Assembly: GCA_014905825.1 (NCBI GenBank)
Contig: JACGCN010000033.1
Location: 124,001-188,000 of the forward strand
From: Lyophyllum atratum
Lineage: Eukaryota > Basidiomycota > Agaricomycetes > Agaricales > Lyophyllaceae
Length of the DNA stretch: 64,000 nucleotides
Reading direction: 5' to 3'
This document shows, one piece after another, positions 20,762-34,081 of this stretch. Every line of letters begins with the position of its first letter. Position 1 is the stretch's first letter. The notes under the pieces are model-generated. The model had not been told where the DNA came from, did no database searches, and worked only from the letters and a program-made list of their open reading frames with translations. The position numbers were made by a program, and so were the translations under genes.

Positions 20762-22773
20762 CGGCCTAGCCTGCTTTCCGTGCGATTGATAGTTTGGGAC
20801 TTGCCTAGACTCTTTGGCATGTCGCACCACGAAGCACCAGAAGCATGTATCCGAAAGGAATCCAAGAAAAGGGGCGAAAAGCGCGCAAGTTATCAAGAAC
20901 CAGGTGCTCGAAGTCCTGACTCCGACGGTGGATATCGATGCTTGTCTTCCATTCGATTCTCAAGTCTAGGTTGTCGCGGCATGTTGCGCTACGAAGCGCC
21001 AATGGCACACCACGTGTGGCTCGAAAGGAGAAATGCGAAGCCGGGGTGCCAGCTTTTTGCGTTCCAGGTCACGTTACACGTTCCTGGTCCACGTTCCTGT
21101 TCCAGGTCTACGTTCCCGTTCCTGTTCCCATTCCCGTTCCACGTCCTCGTTCCACGTTCCATGCGCGGTCCAAATGTTCGATTACGGAGGTATCTTTACC
21201 GTATTCAAATGTCATCTAGCGATCACTATGTCAGTGCGCGTTTCCTTCGTTTCTACCCTATCCGAAAGTTTGCGGTCGGGATCCGGGATAAATAAGCTGT
21301 AGACTCGCAAAGCCCCCCAAGATACACAGTTGGGCAAAAAATGTAAATAGACGTCTGATAGGTCCGACAAATGAGACGTAAATACCTTTAGCATAATGCG
21401 TACTCTAAGGATTGCGGTGAATAGGCGAGTCAAATTTGTGCAAGCGTGTTTCTTAATGTTTTCACGGCGATCGACATTCTCGATCTCTGCTGCGTAAGAA
21501 TTCTGGCATCAGCAAGTTGTGGGCTAAAGCTTTGTACTTTGATTGGGAACGGATGCGTTACCAGCTCGCGTTCCACCTACGTTCCAAATTTTATTCACGT
21601 TACGCCTTGCGCTTGCGTTCCGCTCGCGTTCCAATTTTACACTCACGTTCCATCCGTTCCGAAGTGGAACGTATGCGTTCCAGCCTTGCGTTCCAAAGTT
21701 CCAAGCACTTTGTTCCTCTATTCCCCTGCTAACCCTCAATATATCGCACTGCCGTGGTCGTAGCCTCGTGAATATTGGGATACTACTGGGTTTTCAAAAA
21801 GTCTTAGCTGGCATTAGGCACGAGACTAATCAGAGATGCAGAGCATACCTGAGCTCAAGAATACCTTGCATAATAGACTGAAGGGGATGGTGGGCTGCGA
21901 TCGATGCCAATAGAGTCGCAGGCTTGAGTCTCCGTCGGCGTCAGCGCGTCGCGAACACGGACCTCGTGCCAACAGTTGGCGCGTTGTTTACCAGTGTTGC
22001 CTGCACGTGTCAGACCGTCAGATAACAGGGTGCTGAATTATGTAGCTTCCACATGCGGGACGTATCAAATTTTTACATGTACAGGTTCGTAAATATGCAT
22101 AGAAAAGCATTGTACATAATACAGAGCTTAGTGGTTGACCCCCCGAGTGTTATTGAGGCATCTGTGCCAGCCCGAGTGCCCAGATCAGACGATCACGTGA
22201 CGCACAACAGAGATTTTCCGTCACCGAACGCAAGCCTATCGTACTCGTATCACCCCCACTTTGAACAGCATACGGTATGTGACACAGATCTATGATATAC
22301 AAAGCCCAGGATGCTAATTTCGGTTGACATAGGAAACGCATGTTACGCATGCGTAACACCGGAACGGTAACGTATGCAATTTATGGGAACGCACGCGTTA
22401 CTGCGGGAACGTAAAAAGTATGTAGCCCCGCGAAGCCACTGGCAACTAAGCTCCCCCGACGGAATCGCGCTTGAGGTAGCGACACCGATCTCCGAAATAT
22501 TCTGGTTGGAGGCCGAAGGAAACACACGTCGGTAGAAGTACGGCACGACGACGAATCCAGACGGGACTTCTGGGCGATTTAGAGTTGGGCTTCCCTACTT
22601 ACCTACGGGCTGCCACATCAATCAGTCAATTACGCTTCGCAGGGTACGGGCCCTCCATCCCGCGCAAGAATAACCTAGAGATGACATGTGTAGCAAAACC
22701 ATCGTATTGGAGGTCAGACATAACATACTCCATGGACGTCGCCCCTGAACCCCCTAATCGAAACACCAACCAA
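20762..22773. repeat. Spacer with interspersed (A/G)CGTTCC repeats
   Basis: No gene recognised. Three tracts are rich in ACGTTCC or GCGTTCC heptamers: about 21055-21170 (CCACGTTCCTGTTCC type), 21555-21720, and the inverse GGAACG at 22340-22420, which includes the palindrome TTACGCATGCGTAA. A segment of about 45 bases near 20815-20860 recurs imperfectly at about 20975-21020 (GGCATGTYGCRCYACGAAGC). Open frames here only translate the repeats. Confidence 0.55.
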
Positions 22774-24393
22774 CTACCATCCAAAAATCAGATCCGAAAC
22801 CTGGCCGAGCATCCCTTTATTCGGCGTGCCCGTCGACATTGGCATCTGCACCGGAGCAGGCTGCGGCTGTGAGGGCTGCTGCGCCGACGGCCCAGGCATC
22901 ATAGGACCCCAGCCCCGCTGCGGCTGCGGGGTCACCACGCTCTCCGCATTATGCCTCCGGAACGCAGCACTCGATGGGGCTAGCTTGATGGGGGTGCCGA
23001 CTTTGCCGTACGAGCCACCTTTCACCGCACCACCAGGTGTACCCCTCGGGGACGTAGGCTCGTCGATAGACATGGCGTTGCTACTGTCACTCCTGGACTC
23101 GAGGATCTGGGCGGGCATAGTGGCCACCAAGCCGAATAAGGCTTCCGCTTGTAATGGGTCCTGTTGGACCGTACGTGAGTCAGTTCGACGAAAAGAACGA
23201 CGGAAGCACATGCGGAAGACGTACGGCCCACTTGGTCCCAACCATCCAGCTCCCGCCCAACACCTCTCCATTCTTCCTCACTGCCCTCAACGCGTCCCCA
23301 GGGTCTGTGAACCCGATGCGGAAGCAGTTCTGGATCTCCTGATGGGGGTCCGGGTCGGTTGCGGCGCCTAGGGACTGAAAGTATTCCACAGTGAGACTGT
23401 ACCTGTCTGCGGGGTACCCGAAGACGATGATGTAGAGTGGTTGTCCGGTCTGGGGGGTGGTGGGGACCGACTGCTGTTGGCGCCGAGTAAAGGCTGGTGT
23501 GTCCTGAGGGGTCTGGAAACGGAAACGTCAATTAAATAGTGCGAGAAGAAATAGACGACTAAGAGGATTGGAATTGTACGCTTCATCGAGCAGGGTGAGG
23601 TAATGCATCAGGGCCATGGTCAAAGAACAGTGGCTGCCAAACATGGATACCAGCGAACGATCCTCCGCCGGAAAACGGACAATCAGACGCCGTTGTCTTT
23701 TATAGCCCGGAGGTGTGTAAAGTAGCGTGCGCTGGTACTCTGTTCACAAGTCCATCGCTCGCCTTGCGTAACGAACAAAAAATCGGAGAGCCAGGAAAAG
23801 GGTAAGAACCTACCCTCGGTTGGTAAGTGGAACTCCGGCTATGGGGGAACTCGTTGGGAATATCATTAACAGAGTTCGTGGGCGGCGCATCCGCGTCTGC
23901 GAGTTTTTGTCGTTGGCTAAAGTGGTGTCGTTCATGTCAGACAACTGTACGCAACGAGGTAGTGGCATGGGCGTACCGTGTACTTTCAAACATAGAATCC
24001 ATCCCAAAATCTGATGTAGAACCTCGAGACAGTATCTGGTTCATTTTCGCTTTCGTTTGTACGATCGGCACCTCATCCACCCGTTGGTTCCCTTGGGGCG
24101 CATTCTGGAGGTTTGTGAGCATGACGCAGGTTCGAGCGACGCGACACGTACGTCAGTTTGCGATGACTGTTCGGGAGTTTCAGTCAGAAGAGTTCCTTTG
24201 AATCAAGAAGAACGCGTCTGACCATGAGATAGCCTGGCTGATAGTGGCTCCTGGACTGGGAAAGTGAATCTTGGAAAGTGTTTGTCAGCTGTCCTCCGGT
24301 GCTGCTAGTACTCCAAGTGTTGATGTTCGGCGAATGGTGGTGGCTGCTCGTTGAGGTCGACATCCCGGCTACTGTAAACGGGGAGCTGTGCAT
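22774..24393 (-). CDS. NUP53: Nucleoporin Nup53/Nup35 (MPPN domain)
   Basis: Component of the inner ring of the nuclear pore. The ATG at 24393 opens a Ser/Thr/His-rich N-terminus with SQSRSHYQPGYLM. Exon 2 carries GNQRVDEVPIVQTKAKMN and GMDSMFESTR. A later exon holds the MPPN (RRM-like) domain: PLYIIVFGYPADRYSLTVEY, FRIGFTDPGDALRAVRKNG and VLGGSWMVGTKWA. The last exon (22774-23156) ends QVSDLIFGW, the amphipathic C-terminal membrane-binding helix typical of the family. At least six introns; the joins between the N-terminal exons and the MPPN exon (about 23590-23820) are not resolved. Identity is firm from the MPPN block and the terminal helix. Confidence 0.85.
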
Positions 24394-25491
24394 GTTGGCG
24401 ACAGGAATGAAGGTGCAATGGACAAGGTTGAAGAATTGCCACAGCCGTGATTAATTGTTGGGGTGTGCTTGGATTCAAAGGTAAGGCACGTGATCAGGAC
24501 GCGTCGCGAAAATTGCAAGAAAATTCAAATTGAAGTTGGGTCCCGGCGATGTGCGCAGATTTGATCATGGATGGCCTGGCTCTTCAAGCTTCGACTGTGG
24601 ATCTAAGACTTGTCACGGGAGGGCGCATGCATCGCCCCTTATTCGATCTGAAGAGGCCAAATCCCCATCCATTCCAGAGCAGCTACCTAACAGTCAGATC
24701 TCGCCTCTACCCCATCAGAGATGCTATCTCCACCCATTCTGCATAGCCATCATGCTGACGTCGGTTGCTGGATTCGAGAAGAACAATTTGAACGGAGCAC
24801 ACTGTCCAAAGCGCATAGGTAGCTTGGCCTCAGCTTAAGGAGGTATAACCAGATGTAGTACTAGTCTACGGCTACACTGTTCAATCCCTCCTCCTTCGAG
24901 ATTTAGATATTCAGGGTATTTTTTCCAATACTACGAGATGCTACAGTTATCAATGAACATTGAATCAAACGAAACAGACGATAAGGTCGCGGTTGCATAA
25001 TTGTCCTTAAGCGTTGCCGTCAGCTGATAAACACGTCGAATCTGGGGAATCGCGAGAGAACTACTCACATAGAAATTCATCTGATTATAGCTATGATCGC
25101 GTGAGGTGGATTTGCTGCCTTTGCATTGATGTTCAGGAAAGATCTCGCGTATCGCGCATCAGAGTCTCCCAAGCTCACGTCCTCGGGTCGCTAGAGCCTT
25201 CTCCGAGGTCGAACAGTCGTCAAGTCCTCGCTTCGCAGTATTGACTCTGCTGCCTGTGCAGACTCGTTGCAGACGTTCGGCTATATGGTACCGCCTCGAT
25301 GTCGCTTCTGAGGACTTCTGGCTCCCCGAGGTACGCCTCTTGTCGAGATAGAAATAGTCAATAAATGAGCCATGACTCGTGATTCAAGAAGAACTGCACT
25401 TGATCACCATAGAAGATATGTACTTCGCTTTGCGATTACTTGCGATGCCTACGTTAATTCAGCGATAACAACGAGAAACACGATTATCGTC
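24394..25491. other. Spacer, nothing recognised
   Basis: Upstream region of NUP53 and 3' flank of the first membrane-protein gene. Open frames of 60-100 codons on both strands show no family features. Confidence 0.45.
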
Positions 25492-26748
25492 CTACAGTTC
25501 CTGCTCTACTCTCGTCTTTGACTCTTCTATCTGACGCGAGACCCCTTGTTCCGCGTGGCCTGTATCATGCGAGATGACAAACCGCACATGGCCTTTATCA
25601 TCGACCGTTTCCCGAAGAGTCCTGATGTGCAGTGGTAGACCACTTCCTACTTGACCAGAAGGAACGTAATCGATGTGGCTTTTGTTGGCGATGCGAATAA
25701 TAATGAGGTTGAAAGCAATTCCACAAGTGCCAAGCTCCTGTGATATTCCATGAGTTTCGAATGCTGTTAAGAGGGATACGAAATGGAGCTCGACGCACCG
25801 CACTCGAGGCAACGTATAACGCGTTGTGGCCAATGGTATAGGTCACAAACGTCACAAAGGCGACCAGGGTGTATAGCGAACCGGATTCGATGATCACTTG
25901 CGTAACGTGCTTCATCGTGTTATTACTACTGCGCACGTTCAAGCTGTCGTGGCACCCAAATCCATCTTGATGCCACCTCGCTGCCTTCCATATTGGCCAT
26001 ACAAGGAGCGCTGGGCGTGCGATTAGTGGCGTGTCATGCGGTTCATGCCTCGAAATGAAAGTAACGTACTAGTTGTGATGATATTCAAGGTCAAAGATGA
26101 AGCCCAAAACGCCACTCCGTATGGGCGGATCTTGCTTGAGCTCACAAGGCCATGCACTTTGAATGTGGCCTCTTGATAAAGAATGAAAATCGCGCAGACA
26201 GTGCCGGCTATCCATAGCAGGGCCGAGAAGGCGACCACCTTCCAGGAGCGGGTGTAGACGACCCAACAACGATAAGTCTGGACAAAAGTTCAAACGTTAA
26301 GCATCGGATATGAAAACGACGAATCAGAGTTGACGTTACCAGCATTGCGTCTCCAATGATTGTTTGAAAAAGCAGGCAACCCGACTAAATATGCTCGCGT
26401 TCGGTAAGAATCACACATGGCTCGATATCGGCGAATTCATACCTTCACAACGACGGGCCAATAAGTGAGTTCCCTGAAGCTCTCCGCAGCCGTTCCCGGA
26501 GGTGCGACAACAAAACCTCGCCAAATGACCATGAAACTCATAGCCGAGGTCATCGTCATATTGAGGAACATGAGCATCACGACCACAACCATCCGATAAT
26601 TGAGCTCTCTAGTTTTCCTCCATCCCGATTCCGTTGAGAAAAGGGCAATCACGGTGTACGCAAACGTGACGAGGTAAAGGCCAAAAACGACGTTCTCAAC
26701 AAAGAAGGAGGTTATTCTGGCTTCGACGATGGAGAATGTGGTGGACAT
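25492..26748 (-). CDS. Seven-helix membrane protein, fungal family, paralogue A
   Basis: Unknown function; Agaricomycete genomes hold large families of such seven-helix proteins. The ATG at 26748 (MSTTFSIVEARITSFF) is an internal Met of a longer frame and was chosen by agreement with the two paralogues downstream. Helix 1 is VENVVFGLYLVTFAYTVIAL. Further helices lie around VVVVMLMFLNMTMTSAMSF, KVVAFSALLWIAGTVCAIF and VAFWASSLTLNIITT. The family signature IYRCWVVYTRSW is encoded just 3' of a short intron near 26290. The C-terminal tail is hydrophilic (DDKGHVRFVISHDTG) and ends RVEQEL. About six exons. Confidence 0.72.
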
Positions 26749-29217
26749 GGTCGCACAGATTAGTAGGTGCAGCGGGGGACTACCCGCCTGGAAGCCTGCT
26801 CTGCAGTATCTGAATGGACGGGTACTGGTGCTGCACTGTGAGCGTGGACATACCGCAGTGGAGCATCCTGTCTTATCAGAGTCGAAGGAAGCCGAACAAA
26901 GTTTGGCGCCGTCAAAGAATGCCGTCACGATGAGGGATCTTGAGAGCTTTCCCCATCGAGGATTCCACAGCCATCCATTGCCCCCTTGTGCCATCAACGG
27001 TCAATGGAATGAGCCGTGGAAAATGCTGAGGGAAAGCATACTTATATGGTAGTACCGTGCCCTATCCAGGCAATACGAGTACGGTCAAAAGAATGCATCA
27101 GTCAGTGCATCGCAGCAACGATAGGAAGAACCATATCAATTGGAGTCCCGTAAGGAGCCATGGCAGTTGAATTAAGAGGATGTTCCCCTTCGCACAGTAG
27201 ACGTGATATGCTGTGGCAAAATTTGTAGGAGCGTAAGGTGAACGCTGGGTGTTCATCCCAGTTGCTGTGGGAGCCTATGAAGATGGTCAATGAAAAGGAC
27301 ATCTTGCGTCGGAGTGAAGCATCAAATATGTATGTGATATGGTGAACATCTGTTGTCGCATAGTCAGTCAACTAGTGATACATCGAAGTAGGCAGGATAT
27401 GTAGATGATCACAAAAAGAAGTCCGGAGTCAGACATCGAATAGCTGTCCGGATTTACGACGAGTGCTCCGATACAGAGGTTCGCTCAGCTGCAGCCCGGT
27501 GACCATGCGTTCGTTCCATGTTGGTGGGCCCAGTAACTAGTTGACGTGCGTGTTAGTCATGAGATGGATCAGTACGAGGTGGAGATCATACCTCGGAGCA
27601 GCAGGTGCATAATGTATAACTGGGAATACTCCTTCTTGAACTGGATCACCGCCTTCCCACCACGCATTGCATCACCAGCCAGCTACTTTTGGAGACACCG
27701 CAGCCTCGTCGTCGGCCTTCCATGCCTCAGCATTGAGTTCTACCTGCAGGGCGGTGTCTCGGCGTCCACGGGCACGCCACCGAGGTCTCTCCCACCGTCG
27801 CCGTTCACCATCTGGCCATCCTCCACATTTTCGGGGAGTCACAAACGCCATGTCAGCCCCAACCCGACACATCCCTTGCACTTTGCTTGTAGGTTCCGAA
27901 TCATACGCTCCGCCGCAAGGCTGTGACTTGATCAGCATTAATTGAAGCTATTACAATGAAAATAACGCACCTTCGTAAAATTGGGCTTGACCGTTTTCGA
28001 TCCTCAGTTTCAAGCTTTTCCGAACATCAATGCATAGAGAAGTTTCATAGCTGTTAGACCGTCAGAGACATAACAAAATCGCAACAAGGACACATCCACG
28101 TACGCGTAGCAAGCATTTCTCGAGTCGGCTCGAACGTGATGCAGCCAAAGTTCCGTGGGTGTTCTTGACCCGTTGGCTGTTCAACTGGGCTTCTAACAAC
28201 TGAGAGTCGCTAGAAGAGGTCAGAGCCATGCTAATCCGGAGCTATATAGCCTTCAGTGATAGCTTTGTCCACCCTGAAGATGAATTCCTGGCAGTCATAG
28301 AGTGAGAGGGTGTCCGAGGTGACGAGGTCGCGGTTTATGGCGAAGCTCAACAAGTTGAACTTGAAACCCTAAACCAGGTTTATCTGATCACGCTTTGTCC
28401 CCCGGACGTTGGGCCCAGTCTGAGTTCAGATTCTTCCAGATTCTTCCTCCACCGCGGGTGTCCTTCGGTGTCGTGCAATGATCATTGATCACTACAACAT
28501 GGACTTATCTCCCGCTTTCTGAATCTTCCAGCATTATCAGCTGCAGTCAATGGTCGCGTTATTCTCGGAAAATATAACATGTGGCGGTTTTCTCCTGCGC
28601 GCTCTTGGAGGCTCTTGGCGTGCTCCAGGCTCCTCCAAAACGATACCGTTACCACCACAGCAATCATGATTCGGACTTGTTGCTCGCCGAGCGACTTTGG
28701 CTTTTGTTTCGTGTACCTTTTGGCAAAGATCTATCGTCTCACTGTCCGGTAAGTTTGCCTTCGTAAAATCCTGAGTCGCCAACGATGCTAACAATCTCGG
28801 CGTTCGTTTTCATCGATACAGACGCTCATATGGGATGATATCAATGTTTGATTTAGTTGACGATGGCATAGGACCCTACTATCGCGGACTATGCTAGGCT
28901 CGGTGTTTTCCTTGGGTATCGCGTGGTATACCGTGAGGTTCTCTTGAGCTCGTTAACCGATGGAACTATGATGGTCATGGGAGATGGGCGGTGGGCGGTG
29001 GCAGCCTCCCTTGATCCTTGATGGGGTAAGTTAAGATTAATCTGATTTCTGCATGGGTATTTATGACCGTTTAGCGACGGCATTTTGGCTCCGCAACTCA
29101 GCAGATGTGATTTTCACCTTATGATATGTTTCCATTCGCATTCGAGAACCCAGCCCCACCGACAGCACGCCTCACCACCAATGGGGGTGCTTCCCGCACT
29201 CAACGCTCACGCTCATT
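26749..29217. other. 2.5-kb spacer between divergent membrane-protein genes
   Basis: No gene recognised. Open frames at 27102-27371 (-), 27546-27926 (+), 27672-27938 (-) and 28537-28794 (-) lack any domain. Several lie opposite one another, as chance frames do. Confidence 0.45.
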
Positions 29218-30473
29218 ATGGCATTTACGATCCTCGAGGCGAGAATAACCTCCTTGTTCGTTGAATGCGTCGTGCTGGGTCTTTACCTAGTCACTTTTGG
29301 CTACACAATTCTTTTCCTTTTCTCAAAAGGGCCGAGATGGAAGAGATTCGGGGAACTCCACCATCCCATGGTCATCGTTGTCATGCTCATGTTCTTCAAC
29401 ACGACCGTAGCAACTGCTCTGAGCCTGCACGTATTTTGGCGCGCTTTCGTCCTGGCGCCGCCTGGGACTGCCGTGGAAAGCTTCAAGGAAATTTCGTATT
29501 GGGCGGTCGTTATGAAGGTATGAGTTTCCTTCTGGTGGCACCATTATCAGAACTGATGGATCTCACCCAAGTCAGCCACTCTGATGTTCCAAACTATCAT
29601 TGCAGATGCGATATTGGTGAGTAGCATAAAACTAGCCTAGGCTTCAGCTCTCAAATCACTGATCTTATCCCCCTCCAGATTTATCGTTGCTGGGTCGTAT
29701 ACCACCGCTCCTGGCTCAAAGTGACCTTCTCTATCCTACTCTGGTTGGGCGGCATAGTTTGCGCAATATTCATGGTTTATCACGAGAGTACGTTCAAGGA
29801 GCACGTCCTGGTCAGCGTGAGCAAGCTCCGCCCTTTCGGAGTGGCGTTCTGGGCTTCTTCAGTGACCTTGAATATTATCACGACTGGTACGTTCCTCTCG
29901 CTTCGAGACTACATGCGTCAGGCTAAGAGTATCCCAGCACTCCTTGTATGGCCCATATGGAAGGTCGCGCGGCATCACGAAGAGTATGCGGCGCAGGAAA
30001 CCTCGCCTCCTCGTCGTTCTGGCAAGATCACCATGAAGCGCCTCATCAGGGTTATCATCGAATCCGGGCTGTTATACACCGTTGTCGCGTTCGTGACATT
30101 CGTAGTATTCACCATAGGGGACAACTCACTATACGTCGTCTCAGGCGCAGTGCGTCCACCCTTCTCTCTACAATTTCCGCATCCTCTCAACTCTCAAACA
30201 TTTTAGGAAATCGGCATCGCTGGCATAGCATTTAACCTCATCATCATACGCACATCCCAGGCATCACGCGTCGTGACCATACCCCAGGCACCCAGCCCTA
30301 GCGGCAGTACTGTATCGAGTCTACGTATCGTTGCGCCTCGTTTCGTGGAAAGCAGGGGGAAGCAGGATGAGAAAGGCAGTATGCGGTTTTCGGGATCACG
30401 TAGTACAGCCACCAACCATACGACGCTTCGTCAGATAGACGAATCGGAGCAGGAATCAGATGTGACCATGTAA
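29218..30473 (+). CDS. Seven-helix membrane protein, fungal family, paralogue B
   Basis: ATG at 29218 (MAFTILEARITSLFVE). Exons read, in order, FVECVVLGLYLVTFGYTILF, VVMLMFFNTTVATALSL, a mini-exon with SATLMFQTIIADAI, IYRCWVVYHRSW with ILLWLGGIVCAIFMVYHEST, FGVAFWASSVTLNIITT, ALLVWPIWKVARHHEEY, a further membrane exon LLYTVVAFVTFVVFTIGDN, and EIGIAGIAFNLIIIRT with a hydrophilic tail ending ESDVTM. The exon pattern is the same as in the neighbours, so the three genes arose by local duplication. The ligand or role is unknown. Confidence 0.75.
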
Positions 30474-32831
30474 AACCAGGCAGGGAGTACACCATCGTGA
30501 TGTGTCCTAAACCGTCTTGAGTACCTAAGGGCCGATCTCATTGACGGTTTTCACAGTTCCAAAACCCAAGAGTCGAGCGCCGCCTATAGAGGTTCGAGGA
30601 GTCTATCCTGAGCTCGCTATGGCACCCCTTTGCGATGGTTCGTCCATCCATAAACGTTGGTATCGCTCTAGGTTCCAGCTCCCAGATCGAGCTTCCAACT
30701 TGGAGTTGATTGACATAGAAACACCTGAGTAATATACCGGAGATCTCAACGAGGCCGGCAGCGCGATGGCCCTGTATGCCAAAAAAAACACGACGACGCG
30801 CATCCGCTCTGTCCAAGCTCACCTCAGACGGATAAGTCCTACTCCCAAACTTCAAATCGTCCAGTAGGATGTAGGATATACCGTATCGCTTCGTTTCCCA
30901 TCCTTTGCCTTGGATAAAGCGTTGAAGATTGACTGCTTCAGGATTTCGGAGGCATGATATTGATGTTGATAATGATTCTATATGAAGTGTCGGCTGTGTT
31001 GGCGGTCGAGAAGAAAGAAGAGCTGACTCGGAGGTCGCGACACTTCGTCGCGTCGCGATCACGTGAGACTTCAACTCCGATTCAATCCCGTCCCATCCGA
31101 ACTTAGGTGTCTTTCTGACAAGTCTCAACGGTCTTCACTCCCACTTATACCACTGGTCGTCTGATCCTAAACATCAATTCTATTCTCTGTGATGTTTCGG
31201 TAATTGAGGGAGGGATTTTGTGAGTGTATATCAGTGGTCACTATGAGTGCAATTGTTCTGAATCACTGTCGTCAATTTCGCCCTACGGGGCTAGTCTAGG
31301 ACAATTCTAGGACGACAGCCTGTGCCTCGGTGCACGACTGTCATATATATCTCATACGGAGTAACAGAGACGTAGCGGAGGTCTTGTGATACCAACGCGA
31401 CAATCCCACCGTACTTCTGGCTTCTCTCTCGACAGTGCTAGGGTTGACCCTGAATATTTCCTGTGAGAGGCTCGATGACGCTAGGCACTTATATCTGGGC
31501 ATAGGCACGGAATCACTCCCGCCGATGGTGCCTGTAGATATCTTCGCCCCGACGGTTGGCTTTGGTCCAGGGTTTCAGTGACTGACATCCTCAAGGCACC
31601 GGTAATCCTTTTCCGACTGTTCAGGACAGTGTAATTCCTGAATATGTTTGACTCTTCTCAGGACTCTCAATTGTCATTTGTCAAAGTGCGTAACGAAGCC
31701 TTTCCATCGACTCTTGTTCATTGTCTGCTCACCAGGCTCTGGTACAAACCACCTTGATGGATACGTCGAGGTCATAATTCCTCTACGTCACATAATGTCG
31801 AACATGCGGTTGCTAAAACGCCGAGTTATGCCGTGTACTAAATTCAATCTTTGCCATAACAGCTTTTTATTTTGCCGCATTCCACGCAGGTGTTGTAACA
31901 TCGCCCGACCAGTACGCGACCTTGCACAACCGTATCAGGCCGGGTTTCCTTTTCCTTCTTGTTCTTCGTCTGGTGCGATGGCCGCCAGATGCCTTATTCT
32001 CCACGGGGATTTCTGCATGGCGATTTTGAGGGACATAAGGTACTACCAACGAGACAGCTGCCAGACCATCAAATGCCGTATGTCCAGACTCCCTTTGATC
32101 CTGCTTAACTTCGAAGATGGACAGGATGCGTTTCCTCGGTCTTCGTTACTTTTACCTGATGGTCAAAGATGGCCTAACGTTTCACAACTGCTTCCTTTGC
32201 GCTCGAGGTCCACGCTTCGCTACATTTTATCATTCATCAATGATTGGTGCAAGCTGTGATCAAGATTGAGACGGATCTGATGCTCGGTCTCAGCGGAAGA
32301 TTCAGCGTGAGCTCACACGACGATGACAGATGATCACAGGGAAAATCGCACGGCTTTCGCATTTATTCCTTCACGTCGACACTCACGCTGACGCCACCAG
32401 AAAATCCGGACGAAATACGTTTCGGGTGATTCGTTTCGGTTTGTCTTTATCAACTACTTGGCGTACAACTTCTCAGCTCATGATGCTCTAGTTACAAGCT
32501 GATAGGGTGGAATGAGAACGATGATACCGACTGACATGTTGTTGTCGGATCATGTGATTGATTATTGGCTGATGGAGCTCGTACTCTGGGGAACGAGAAT
32601 AACCGGTCCGAGGTAACAACCTGAATGGGGAAAGGTCTGGACGCAACCAGCATGGCATTTGACTTCGCAGAGTAGATGAGTATTTGGCCGCTGCTTCTCG
32701 GGACTCAGATAAGACGCCTTGGGCTGTCTCCACTACGTTTTGCCTTTACGCTAGTTGGGAGGAGCCATTTCACCTTCACAAGACCTGGATAAAGTGCCAG
32801 GAGCTCCCGACGTCAATCCGCTTCGATCACT
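30474..32831. other. 2.4-kb spacer, nothing recognised
   Basis: It contains a 196-codon minus frame (30538-31128, TTG start) and a 203-codon plus frame (31648-32259, TTG start). Neither has domain features, an ATG start or splice-phase support. Confidence 0.45.
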
Positions 32832-34081
32832 ATGGCCCAATTTTCGATCGTCGAAGCCAGAATCGCGGCCTTCTTTGTCGAGAGCATCGTCCTCGGACTG
32901 TATCTGGTCACTTTTTTCCACACCATACTTGCTCTATTCTCAACAGGCTCGAGATGGAAGAGTATCAAAGAACTTAACTATCCTATGGTGGCCGTCGCAC
33001 TGTTCATGTTCTTCAACACGACCATGGCTAGTGCGCTCAGCTTTGTCGTCATCTGGCGGGCGTTCGTCCAAACACCACCTGGAGGCGCGGAAGCAAGCTT
33101 TAGAGAAATCTCACACTGGTCTGTTGTTCTGAAGGTGCGATTCCCCTGTCATTGAGACGATGACATCTTTCTAACTGGTTCCTATGCACTTAGTCTGCCA
33201 CACTACTTTCCCAGACAACGATCGGGGATGCGATGCTGGTAACGTCAAAATTGACTTCCACTTCGCTGTCCTAACCACTCAAGTTAGATTTATCGCTGTT
33301 GGATCGTATATGCCCGAAATTGGTTTGTGGTGGCGCTGTCCATGGCACTCTGGGTCGGTGGCACAGTCTGCGCAGCGTTCCTAGTCTATTACGAGGCTAC
33401 ATTTACGGAGCATGTCCTCGTGAGCGTGAGCAAGCTCCACCCGTATGGTGTGGCTTTCTGGGCATCTACAGTTAGCTTAAACATCATCACGACTGGTGCG
33501 TTGTTCCTTCCGACTCTTTGCATCCCGCTAAGGTTCCCCCAGCCCTCCTTGTATGGCCTATATGGAAGGTAGCTCGACATCACGACCAGTACGTGTACCA
33601 AAACACGGCTGGGCCCCGCCCAAATGTCATGAAGCACATGATGCAAGTCATTATTGAATCCGGGTTATTATACACGGTGGCGGCTTTCGCGACCTTCGTG
33701 ACGTACACTTCGGGAAGCAACTCTTTATATGTCGTCTCCAGCGCGGTACGTCAATTTCACCTTCAAAGAAGGTTCGCATCCTCTGAGATGTCTCAATGAT
33801 CCTAGGAGGTCGGCATCGCCGGTATTGCTTTCAACCTCATCATCATCCGCACGGCCGGTGCGACGCGTGCCAAGACCGTATCATCTGTAAGCAGAGCGAG
33901 CTCACTACCTCTCCACATCATGTCCCCTCGGGAAACACATGGAACTACGGACGACAAGGGCCAGGTAAGAATCATGGTCTCACAAGACACAGTTCACGAC
34001 AAATACACCAAGCACGCCTTATCTGGCGACTCGGACCAGTCGAAGACGAAGGTGGAAGCGGAACCATATGACAATAATTAG
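32832..34081 (+). CDS. Seven-helix membrane protein, fungal family, paralogue C
   Basis: ATG at 32832 (MAQFSIVEARIAAFFVE). Exons give VESIVLGLYLVTFFHTILAL, MVAVALFMFFNTTMASALSF, a mini-exon with SATLLSQTTIGDAM, IYRCWIVYARNW with MALWVGGTVCAAFLVYYEA, VAFWASTVSLNIITT, ALLVWPIWKVARHHDQY, LLYTVAAFATFVTYTSGSN, and EVGIAGIAFNLIIIRTAGAT with a hydrophilic tail ending VEAEPYDNN (stop 34079-34081). The tail has DDKGQVRIMVSQDTVH, close to DDKGHVRFVISHDTGH of paralogue A, so A and C are closer to each other than to B there. Function unknown. Confidence 0.76.

Noticed and set aside
5988..20769. An 8-bp target-site duplication for the KDZ element
   Set aside because: Flanking octamers AGAAACTA and CGGCCTAG do not match; only a CTA trinucleotide is shared.
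30538..31128. 196-codon minus frame as a gene
   Set aside because: TTG start, no domain, no splice support, codon pattern unremarkable.
31648..32259. 203-codon plus frame as a gene
   Set aside because: TTG start, many Cys and Arg without pattern, no family resemblance.
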